Positions 1 to 5,839 of a stretch of DNA of 6,711 bases are shown piece after piece (the first letter of the stretch is position 1; every line of letters starts with the position of its first letter). Made by a program: the position numbers and the translations under genes. The stretch spans positions 1 through 6,711 of the forward strand of contig CAAFWR010000109.1 in the NCBI GenBank assembly GCA_900766745.1, read 5' to 3'. Origin of the DNA: Methanobacteriaceae archaeon (GTDB lineage: Archaea > Methanobacteriota > Methanobacteria > Methanobacteriales > Methanobacteriaceae). The notes under the pieces are model-generated. The model was not told where the DNA came from and searched no databases. It saw only the letters and a list, made by a program, of their open reading frames with translations.

Positions 1-63
1 ATTGTAGCCTAAAAGCATGCAAAAAATTCAAGGAAGTTTAAAGTCGAGTTTTTGTGTACGGAT

Positions 64-89
64 TTTTTTGGTGGGATTCCATCAAAAAA
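64..89. repeat. Inverted repeat upstream of the ATPase promoter
   Basis: Arms TTTTTTGGTGG (64-74) and CCATCAAAAAA (79-89) are complementary except for one G-T wobble and enclose a 4-base loop. The T-run is in the 5' arm on either strand and no T-run follows the stem, so this is not a standard intrinsic terminator. It lies just before a perfect -35-like TTGACA at 94-99. It could be a protein-binding site or the tail structure of an upstream gene; the sequence does not decide. Confidence 0.45.
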
Positions 90-130
90 GAGCTTGACAA
101 AGGTTATCTAATTTTATTTTTATTTGAATA

Positions 131-159
131 TTGATTTTCATTTATCAAACCATTATATT
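131..159 (+). promoter_or_regulatory. Probable sigma-A-type promoter for the leader and ATPase
   Basis: TTGATT (131-136) matches the -35 consensus at 4 of 6 positions. TATATT (154-159) matches the -10 at 5 of 6, and the spacer is exactly 17 bases. Transcription would start near 165-167, right at the first arm of the leader RNA's closing stem, which supports both calls. A competing site is TTGACA (94-99) with a weak TTTTAT (118-123) at 18-base spacing: perfect -35 but poor -10. Either would produce an mRNA with a long leader. Confidence 0.55.
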
Positions 160-163
160 AAAA

Positions 164-318
164 GTGCTATCCCGAAAGGGTGTGTAGTGGTAAATCCACA
201 GGTGACTTACAAGATTCCGTTAGACCTTATATAAGGTGACGACGGCAGAAAAGGAGCAATCCTTTTCAGGCGACAAACTATTTAAAGATAGAACTCTTGA
301 AAGGACCGGTGATTTACA
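164..318 (+). promoter_or_regulatory. Structured leader RNA, candidate metal-responsive riboswitch
   Basis: About 150 nt between promoter and ATPase start fold into nested stems by eye. The closing stem pairs 164-171 (GTGCTATC) with 287-294 (GATAGAAC), 7 of 8 pairs. Inside it are CCC-GAAA-GGG (171-180); TGTA/TACA (183-186/208-211) around GTGG/CCAC (187-190/196-199); CCGT/ACGG (217-220/242-245) around palindrome ACCTTATATAAGGT (224-237); and GAAAAGGA/TCCTTTTC (248-255/260-267) with a GCAA tetraloop. GGTGA or GGCGA recurs after the hairpins (201, 235, 269) and again at the ribosome binding site (308-312). No terminator-like T-run is seen, so control, if any, is more likely at translation. I compared it from memory with Ni/Co (czcD), yybP-ykoY Mn2+, M-box Mg2+, cobalamin and glycine riboswitches and could not match any. 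The structured leader is seen; the riboswitch function is inferred from its gene. Confidence 0.5.
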
Positions 319-2181
319 ATGAAAAAGTTCTTATCTAATTATTACTTAATTATTTTGACGATTGTTGTTGGAATATTAGCTTTAATATTTCAATTTGGAT
401 TCCAGTTGAATCTAGTCTCTCTTATCCTCATCCATTCATGTGCTGCAATTTTTGTAGTTATTACTGTCGTAAGTATGATAAAAGATTTAATACAAGGACA
501 TGTAGGATTAGATATTTTAGCTTTGACTTCTATTATTTCTACTCTATTTGTCAATGACACCATAAACGGAATCACTATCGAAGGTTATTGGGCTTGTCTT
601 ATGATAATGATTATGATGGCTTCTGGTCAGGCCTTAGAGTCTTTTTCTTCAAGGAAAGCAAATAAAGAATTGACTGAGCTCATAAATAAGACACCTAAAG
701 TTGTTCATCTATTGACCGATAGCGGGTATTGTATGGATATAGACATAAAAGAAGCAAAAATAGGTGATTTGTTTTTGATAAAGCCTAATGAAACAGTTCC
801 ATTGGATTCGACGATAATCGATGGAAACTCACCATTCAACATGTCTTCTCTAACAGGAGAAAGTATTCCAGAATCAAAAAAAGTAGGAGACAAAATACTA
901 TCAGGATTTATAAATGGTGATTCTCCCATTATTGCTAGAGTCGATAAAAAAGATGCTGATTCTCAGTATCAAACTATCGTTAAATTAGCTAAAGAAGTGG
1001 ATAAAAAGCCATCTAAATTTGTAAAAATGACTGATAAATTAGCAATTCCATTCACTATTGTTTCTTATCTACTAGCAGGATTAGGTTGGCTTATTGCTTA
1101 TATTACAAATCCATCAATCTCATTGATGGATGGCTTTACTAGATTTGTTGAAGTATTGGTAGTCGCTTCTCCTTGCCCTTTATTATTAGCAGCTCCGATT
1201 GCAATGATTTCAGGAATATCGCAAGCCTATAAAAAGAACATCTTAATAAAAGATCCTATCGCATTTGAAAAACTAGCAAATACTAAAACTTTTGCTTTCG
1301 ACAAAACAGGAACTCTAACCATTGGAAAACCATCGATTTCAAAAATAGAAACTATAGATGATTATTCAAAAGATGATTTGCTCTTATATATGGCTAGTCT
1401 TGAAATTAATTCCAATCACATCTTTGCTAAATCTATAATAGAATCATCAAATCAAACAAATCTATTAAAAGCGTCTGATATCAAAGAATATCCGGGAAAA
1501 GGAGTTGAAGGGTTTATAGACGGAGTTAAATATAAAGTAGGAAACAGATCTTTTATATCTTTAGATGATAATATAGAAAAAGGTGAAACATTAGTAGGGT
1601 TATCAGTGAATGATAATCCTGTCGGATATATCATCTTTAGAGATAAACTTAAAAAAGATACAAAAGAAGCTTTATCTTCATTAAGAAATATGAATGTCAA
1701 TAAGATCATCATGCTTACCGGTGATAACGAGAAAACTGCTTCTAGAATCGCAGAAGAAGCTGGAATTGATAAATACTATTCATCTTTATCGCCTCAGGAC
1801 AAATTAAATATAATAACTTCTATAAGTGATGACGATAGACCTATAGCAATGGTAGGAGATGGAATAAACGATACACCTTGCTTAGCAAATGCAGACATAG
1901 GAATAGCAATGCAAAGCGGAAATGATGGTGCTATCAGTGAGGTCAGCGATATCATCATTTTAACTGATTCAATAGATAGCATTGTATTAGCTAAGAAAAT
2001 ATCAATAAATACTTTAAAAATAGGAAGACAAGCTGTTTTAATAGGAATAACAACTTGCATAATATTAATGATAGTTGCAGCGTTTGGAGTACTCCCCGCC
2101 ATCATAGGTGCTATATGTCAGGAAGGAATAGATTTGATTTCTATTTTATGGGCCTTGAGAGCTCATAAACAAGTAAAATAA
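319..2181 (+). CDS. P1B-type heavy-metal-transporting ATPase (SPC type)
   Basis: This is a membrane pump that exports a metal cation at the cost of ATP. Its 620 residues show the full P-type core: actuator loop TGES (179-182), phosphorylation motif DKTGTLT with acceptor D328, and hinge GDGIND (513-518). The transmembrane metal motif is S284-P285-C286, as in P1B-4-type (Co/Zn/Cd/Fe) pumps. About eight membrane segments are visible (near 9-28, 33-54, 62-78, 87-105, 241-262, 276-298 and two after 575). There is no N-terminal HMA or CxxC metal-binding domain, so the protein starts directly with TM1. The usual HP of the nucleotide domain is H367-I368. The last helix has Q601-E602-G603 and D605 instead of the P1B-4 HEGG/HEGS motif, so the substrate is uncertain. 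GGTGAT (308-313) is a good ribosome binding site, 6 bases from its core GGTGA to the ATG. The structured leader upstream probably regulates it. The last 41 bases overlap a convergent pseudogene. The frame looks intact. Confidence 0.93.
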   Translation: MKKFLSNYYLIILTIVVGILALIFQFGFQLNLVSLILIHSCAAIFVVITVVSMIKDLIQGHVGLDILALTSIISTLFVNDTINGITIEGYWACLMIMIMMASGQALESFSSRKANKELTELINKTPKVVHLLTDSGYCMDIDIKEAKIGDLFLIKPNETVPLDSTIIDGNSPFNMSSLTGESIPESKKVGDKILSGFINGDSPIIARVDKKDADSQYQTIVKLAKEVDKKPSKFVKMTDKLAIPFTIVSYLLAGLGWLIAYITNPSISLMDGFTRFVEVLVVASPCPLLLAAPIAMISGISQAYKKNILIKDPIAFEKLANTKTFAFDKTGTLTIGKPSISKIETIDDYSKDDLLLYMASLEINSNHIFAKSIIESSNQTNLLKASDIKEYPGKGVEGFIDGVKYKVGNRSFISLDDNIEKGETLVGLSVNDNPVGYIIFRDKLKKDTKEALSSLRNMNVNKIIMLTGDNEKTASRIAEEAGIDKYYSSLSPQDKLNIITSISDDDRPIAMVGDGINDTPCLANADIGIAMQSGNDGAISEVSDIIILTDSIDSIVLAKKISINTLKIGRQAVLIGITTCIILMIVAAFGVLPAIIGAICQEGIDLISILWALRAHKQVK

Positions 2182-2597
2182 AAAGGTCGTGAATGTATTG
2201 TGGACTCTTTTCGCAATCAAAAAACATAATTGTGCGATTCTGCAATGACTTGTCATAAATATCCTTGAACCACAAAGTATGCAACATTTCATGTTTAATT
2301 ATCCCTTTTAAATAATCAATGTCATTTACATTCAAATTTTGTTGTGGCGTTATTTTGGTGCCTTTGTTCGCCAAATCACTTTTCAAAATTTCATGATCAT
2401 TAAAAGAAGGCATTGAACATTCATAAGATGCCTGCCCTGTTTTCCCTTCATTTTTTTGATATAACTATAATTAGCCTATCAAATCTTAAAACATACATTC
2501 CGTTCTGTTCCATTTCAGTCGATGGAAAATTTTTTAACAAGTCACACGCCAAAGCCAATTTTATTATTTCATCATCTCCAAGTTTGCTTAAAAATAT
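2141..2597 (-). pseudogene. Broken metzincin-like zinc metalloprotease gene
   Basis: Two adjacent minus-strand frames read as one protein split by a single-base frameshift. The upstream frame (2597-2448, 49 codons plus stop) ends at an A7 run (T7 on the plus strand, 2451-2457). Dropping one A continues into the downstream frame, which stops at 2141. The downstream part contains HEMLHTLWFKD (2293-2261), which fits HExxHxxGxxD except that Gly is Trp, followed by a Met-turn-like TIMFF. HExxHxxG with His or Asp as third ligand plus a Met-turn is the hallmark of metzincins (matrixins, snapalysin-like); the family call is inference from this short stretch. The 5' end is missing: an in-frame TAA lies at 2598-2600, and the IS starts at 2611. 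The 3' end overlaps the convergent ATPase gene. The Gly-to-Trp change, frameshift and truncation together indicate a dead gene. A sequencing error in the homopolymer could explain the frameshift but not the missing start. Confidence 0.65.
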
Positions 2598-2610
2598 TTA
2601 TATTTAATCC

Positions 2611-2638
2611 GAAACTTCCAATCCTGAGGTATGCCTAG
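2611..2638 (+). repeat. Left terminal inverted repeat of the IS
   Basis: Positions 2611-2638 match the reverse complement of 4271-4298 at 24 of 28 positions; the inner block AGGTATGCCTAG is identical at both ends. The transposase stop codon (TAG, minus strand 2637-2635) lies inside this repeat, so the gene reads into its own terminus. The outer limit is uncertain by a few bases: the match is 21 of 24 if counted from 2615. Confidence 0.88.
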
Positions 2639-4158
2639 TCGAAGATCTCCTTATACGGCTTCATGTCGCTCAATGCCGGCGTCTTCTCAATCCATTCGTC
2701 CCCGACCTTCATCCGCGTTATCCTTCTTGTGGCATCAATTACGTCCTCGACCGAATAGTTGGACTGGAGGTTCTTCTCCTTTATCTTCGCAAGGATGCGA
2801 TAGTAGAGCATCAGCGAGATGTGGTTGAAGAAGAGCCATCCCGAATAGGTGAAGCTGTTCGTTTTGTTCGATGCGAATTTTCCGAGCACATGCTTGTAAG
2901 CCTTGTTGCCGTCCTCGATGAGTTCCCTTTCCTTGTACATCTCGAACATCTCTTTCGGAGAGATGTCGGAGTTCATCGCCAATGCGATGGTCCCGAAGTA
3001 TTTAGATGATTCCTTCAGTCCTTCGGGTGTGTATCCCTTGACTCCGTTTGCCGTGTTCTGGCAATAAGTGCTCTCTTCCTCGTTCTTCAGTTCCGTATCA
3101 AGGAACAGGACGATCTTGTCCTGCCTTATCTCTTCGTATTCCGGCTTTTCGTCTGCCTTGGGCCTGCCACGCGAAGCTCTCTTCTTCCTTACGTCCTTGT
3201 ATTCGTATTCCTGTATGGTTCTGAAACAGATGGCTCTTCCATGATAGGTGAATACATTGGCGCCGAACGGAACCGCGGTACCAGCCTGTTCTCCCATGAA
3301 TCCGTAGTCGATCGAGGAGTCGTTCCTCTTCAGAGGGGCAAGGGAAATGATTCCGCTCTCTTTCATCAACATGGAATTGGCATCGTCCCTGAAGCCTTTG
3401 TCGGCGATGAGGACGACGTTTTTTATTCCTGCCTCCTTTATGCAGTATCCTATGTTCGACAGATCGGGGCTGTTTCCGGGAAAAGGAAAATAATAGACGG
3501 GAGACTTCACAGGTTTTAGGGAGAAACAGTACATGAGGTTCACCTGGGGATCCCAGATCTGATTGTGGTTGTATCCTATCCTTGCCTCTGATATGCCTTT
3601 GGAATAGCATACGAGTCTTGTTCCGTCGAAGATGATGTGCGAGGAATCGTCGATATACTTGTGCATGAACTTGAGCTGTGCGTCCCTGTTCTTCCCTATC
3701 CTCTCCGACAGGAGCGATATCGACGACTTCGAAAGGGCAAGGCCCGGATGGGCTATACTCTCATACGAACATTCATATGCGTTCCTTATCCTCTTCTCCG
3801 GCTGCTTGTCCGTCAGGCCGAGTTTCCCTATGGCCATTATCGCATCGCCGTCTTCGGTTCCGAAGCACTCTCTCAGGTTCTCTCTTATGTCGGAGCCGAG
3901 TTCCTCGAGAAGGGCGGTTGCCTTGTATTCGAGGGGAGCGGATATTGATTTGAGGTCATCGGCATTCATTCTGATGTCGGCCTTGATCAGCCCCTTCTCC
4001 TCGTCCAGACGCCCTAGATACTTTCCCGGCTTTGTCATGGTCCTCTTCCTCTCTGAAGAATAGACATACTTGGCCTCGTAGAGGTAGAACCTTCCTCCGA
4101 CGTCCTTGATCAGCTGCTTCTTTCCCTTCAGTCTTTTCGCCCATTCAGGTATTGCCAT
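2635..4158 (-). CDS. IS4-superfamily DDE transposase
   Basis: This 507-aa enzyme catalyses cut-and-paste movement of the surrounding element, binding its inverted repeats and cutting DNA with an RNase H-fold DDE site. D178 (in FDGT) and D253 (in ADKGF) are the first two acidic residues. E415 is the third and sits in an exact YREK signature, Y-(2)-R-(3)-E-(6)-K, formed by Y408, R411, E415 and K422. Between D253 and E415 is a long, partly beta-rich insertion with a basic stretch (KDVRKKRASRGRPK, 321-334), as in IS4-type enzymes. The length suits a full IS1634-like transposase and no stop or frameshift is seen. The start is supported by AGGAGG (minus strand, plus coordinates 4164-4169) 5 bases before the ATG. 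Upstream lies a perfect palindrome that may control expression. Codon use is G/C-richer than the neighbours, consistent with transfer. Confidence 0.92.
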   Translation of the reverse strand: MAIPEWAKRLKGKKQLIKDVGGRFYLYEAKYVYSSERKRTMTKPGKYLGRLDEEKGLIKADIRMNADDLKSISAPLEYKATALLEELGSDIRENLRECFGTEDGDAIMAIGKLGLTDKQPEKRIRNAYECSYESIAHPGLALSKSSISLLSERIGKNRDAQLKFMHKYIDDSSHIIFDGTRLVCYSKGISEARIGYNHNQIWDPQVNLMYCFSLKPVKSPVYYFPFPGNSPDLSNIGYCIKEAGIKNVVLIADKGFRDDANSMLMKESGIISLAPLKRNDSSIDYGFMGEQAGTAVPFGANVFTYHGRAICFRTIQEYEYKDVRKKRASRGRPKADEKPEYEEIRQDKIVLFLDTELKNEEESTYCQNTANGVKGYTPEGLKESSKYFGTIALAMNSDISPKEMFEMYKERELIEDGNKAYKHVLGKFASNKTNSFTYSGWLFFNHISLMLYYRILAKIKEKNLQSNYSVEDVIDATRRITRMKVGDEWIEKTPALSDMKPYKEIFD

Positions 4159-4172
4159 ACTGCCCTCCTATA

Positions 4173-4193
4173 AGCATACTAATATAGTATGCT
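4173..4193. promoter_or_regulatory. Perfect palindrome before the transposase gene
   Basis: AGCATACTA (4173-4181) and TAGTATGCT (4185-4193) are exact inverted copies around 3 bases, 3 bases upstream of the transposase SD sequence. In mRNA the hairpin would sit beside the ribosome binding site, and as DNA it overlaps a possible -10 (TATATT on the minus strand). The arms share GCATAC with the IS inverted repeat (4275-4280), so transposase could bind here and repress itself. It has no following T-run, so it is not a terminator. Confidence 0.6.
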
Positions 4194-4270
4194 ATTTTTG
4201 GCCAAAAGAAAAGAGGGAATTTGCCTGATTTTGCCGATGGTCTGGGCATTTTCGAGGCGTTCCCTATTAT

Positions 4271-4298
4271 CTAGGCATACCTAAAGACTGGAAGGTTC
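4271..4298 (-). repeat. Right terminal inverted repeat of the IS
   Basis: This is the partner of 2611-2638: 24 of 28 positions match, with CTAGGCATACCT (4271-4282) identical to the reverse complement of the left copy. It lies 112 bases upstream of the transposase start. The segment between holds the palindrome and presumably the promoter. Confidence 0.88.
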
Positions 4299-4368
4299 AA
4301 TTAAAATTTAAAGCGGAATAAAATAAATTGAAAACGCAATTTGTCTTCATTTTTTAAAATAACCTTTT

Positions 4369-4420
4369 AAAAAAGCAAAAAGGACTACACATCACATTAA
4401 CTTAGAACCAAGTGTAGTCC
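4369..4420 (-). terminator. Rho-independent terminator of the 144-aa gene
   Basis: On the minus strand GGACTACAC (4420-4412) pairs perfectly with GTGTAGTCC (4390-4382) around a 21-base loop. It is followed directly by TTTTTGCTTTTTT (4381-4369). A 9-bp stem with a T-tract is a standard intrinsic terminator, although the loop is long. It lies about 80 bases past the stop of the minus-strand gene at 4502 and isolates that unit from the IS side. Confidence 0.72.
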
Positions 4421-4501
4421 AATATATCAACTATTTTTGACTATTTTATTTTAACAGATTATTTACTTTTAAATAGCAAAGAAATGCTGTGATTACTTCC
4501 T

Positions 4502-4936
4502 CTATTGTATAAAACTTTTTTTGTTAAAATTTAATATTACATTATTGAATTCAATATCATAAACTGGGTTGTTATACAAAAGCTTCCATTTCTTTCCACG
4601 GATTATATGCTGTTCAATGTAGCTAATCAAAAATGGGTATGGTATAGTTTTTGTATATTCAATTCTATCTGTACTTTTCGGCTTTTCTCCTTTTTTCACT
4701 AAAACTACACTAGTATCTAATAAAACTCGCATATGATTTACCTTTTTGATAATTTCATCCTCTTTATATCCTTCTACACGAAAATCCTTAGCTTCATCTT
4801 CTTTTTCTTCTTTAGTTAAATGTCTAACTTTTTCTTTAACCCAATAAATCTTATCCTCACAAAGTTCTTCATATAACTTATCAATATTAATAGAATGGTT
4901 TTCTAAATATTTAATTGATGCTGGATAAAGGAACAT
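4502..4936 (-). CDS. Hypothetical protein, 144 aa
   Basis: I do not recognise the family. The protein is soluble, with no signal peptide or membrane segment. The first half is highly charged and probably helical (KEKVRHLTKEEKEDEAKDF, near 34-52); the second half alternates hydrophobic and polar residues like a beta-rich fold. It is real on three grounds: a strong ribosome binding site (GAGGTGAT, about 5 bases before the ATG), a terminator downstream, and codon use matching the A/T-rich host. It starts 14 bases after the stop of a truncated minus-strand gene, so the two were probably one operon. Such small genes after a larger one can be immunity or accessory proteins, but nothing in the sequence proves that. 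Confidence 0.72.
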   Translation of the reverse strand: MFLYPASIKYLENHSINIDKLYEELCEDKIYWVKEKVRHLTKEEKEDEAKDFRVEGYKEDEIIKKVNHMRVLLDTSVVLVKKGEKPKSTDRIEYTKTIPYPFLISYIEQHIIRGKKWKLLYNNPVYDIEFNNVILNFNKKSFIQ

Positions 4937-4950
4937 TTTTTATCACCTCA

Positions 4951-5090
4951 CTATAATGGCAAGATTTTTATCACATCAAATATTATAGTCTCTGGTGATT
5001 TATGTTTGCAAATTATCAAATTGAAATTCGCATCATAGTCACCACACCACTGTAATTGTTTGTTATGGTTTATTAGTTTAAAGCCCTTAT
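4951..5090 (-). pseudogene. 3' remnant of an unrecognised gene
   Basis: The minus strand encodes a C-terminal tail of about 46 residues that looks like real protein (KGFKLINHNKQLQWCGDYDA, then about 25 more residues ending PL). It stops at TAG 4953-4951, 14 bases before the start of the 144-aa gene. Further upstream the same frame stays open to 5223, but there it only mirrors the plus-strand DUF368-like gene and its composition is that of a shadow. The real gene therefore lost its 5' part where the membrane gene begins, near 5085-5095. The family is not recognised. The exact break point cannot be set by eye. Confidence 0.45.
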
Positions 5091-5839
5091 ACGTTGATCC
5101 ATTGGCAACATTTTTATTGTTTGGAATTGCAAGCTTAGGTCTTATCATCGCTTCTTTGATAAAAGAGGTTAAGAAAAAAGACAAAACAACATTAGAAAAT
5201 ATACTGTTTCCAACTTTACTCATTGTTGGAATGGCAATATCTTTTGTTATGACTTTCTTTTTGAATAAGAGTAGCGATCAACCTTTGATAGAAAATGAAT
5301 ATTTGTCTTGTTTGGTGTTTGGATTTGTTATGGGATTTGCAGTACTGATTCCAGGATTACCTATTCATTCAATATCTAACATTTTTGGTATGTCTTCGAC
5401 ATTAGAAACAATAATGATTAATATTCCTGATAAAGTTGAAATAACAAAATCTATTGGATTGATTGCAATTATGATTATTGGAATGCTGCTAAATTTAATA
5501 GTGTTTTACTATCCTTATAAAAAATTATTTAGTATTGTTAAGGATTATATTGGCGGATTATTTATAGGTTTGATGTTAGGATCGATTATAGGAAGTTATT
5601 TTGGACATGGTGAATTTATCGATTCGTCCATTCCACCTGAATATACACAAGAAGTTAAATCTATAACTTTATGTGGATTCATCTTTGCTGGAATTCTAAT
5701 GTGCTTGATTCTAGTATTTGCCTTTTCTAATCTAAAGCATAAAGATGATGATATAAACGACAACACTTCTTTGTATGAACAAGATGGTAATAAGAATAAA
5801 AAGAAGAAATTCATATTTAATAGAGGGAGAAATCTATGA
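5060..5839 (+). pseudogene. 5'-truncated DUF368-like (PopT-type) membrane protein gene
   Basis: DUF368 proteins (PopT) are membrane proteins reported to recycle undecaprenyl phosphate across the cytoplasmic membrane; they have two PGxSG-containing repeats. This frame resembles the C-terminal two thirds. A hydrophobic segment (15-34) aligns with the region after the first repeat, followed by segments near 48-67, 81-100, 132-152, 163-182 and 202-222, then a charged lysine-rich tail (227-253). The first repeat is absent. The second reads PGLPIHS (98-104) where PGxSGS is expected, so a core motif is altered. The only upstream start is TTG at 5060 without a ribosome binding site, and its first 10 or so codons probably belong to foreign DNA. 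I therefore call it truncated, though an internal start such as ATG 5231 cannot be excluded. Its stop overlaps the ATG of the next gene by 4 bases, so the pair was an operon with coupled translation. Confidence 0.6.

Larger units (their letters stand above)
2611..4298 (-). mobile_element. Insertion sequence with YREK DDE transposase (IS4/IS1634-like)
   Basis: The element is about 1.69 kb, bounded by 28-bp imperfect inverted repeats and holding one transposase gene on the minus strand that fills almost all of it. Its G+C content and codon choice differ plainly from both A/T-rich flanks, so it probably came from a host of different base composition. The transposase signature places it in the IS4 superfamily; the roughly 500-aa size suggests an IS1634-type group, which is inference. 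No clear short target duplication is seen: the bases just outside are AATCC on the left and AATTA on the right. IS1634-type elements can make unusual or long duplications, and the flanks may also have changed since insertion. It sits at the broken 5' end of the protease-like pseudogene. It appears intact and possibly still active. Confidence 0.9.

Noticed and set aside
3..41. Short open frame (CSLKACKKFKEV then TAA) at the left edge, possible end of an upstream gene.
   Set aside because: Only 12 codons before the edge and no recognisable family; it cannot be separated from chance.
64..89. Inverted repeat as an intrinsic terminator.
   Set aside because: The T-run is in the 5' arm and no T-tract follows the stem on either strand.
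2413..2607. Plus-strand 64-codon frame.
   Set aside because: It is antisense to the protease-like remnant, whose minus-strand frames give more protein-like sequence; no ribosome binding site.
3098..3610. Long alternative frames on both strands inside the transposase gene (for example 3098-3610 minus, 3632-4063 plus).
   Set aside because: They mirror the G/C-rich transposase codons, have low-complexity Arg/Ser-rich translations and no ribosome binding sites.
5096..5223. Upstream part of the minus-strand frame that ends at 4951.
   Set aside because: It lies opposite the DUF368-like coding sequence and looks like its shadow; only the part below about 5090 reads as real protein.
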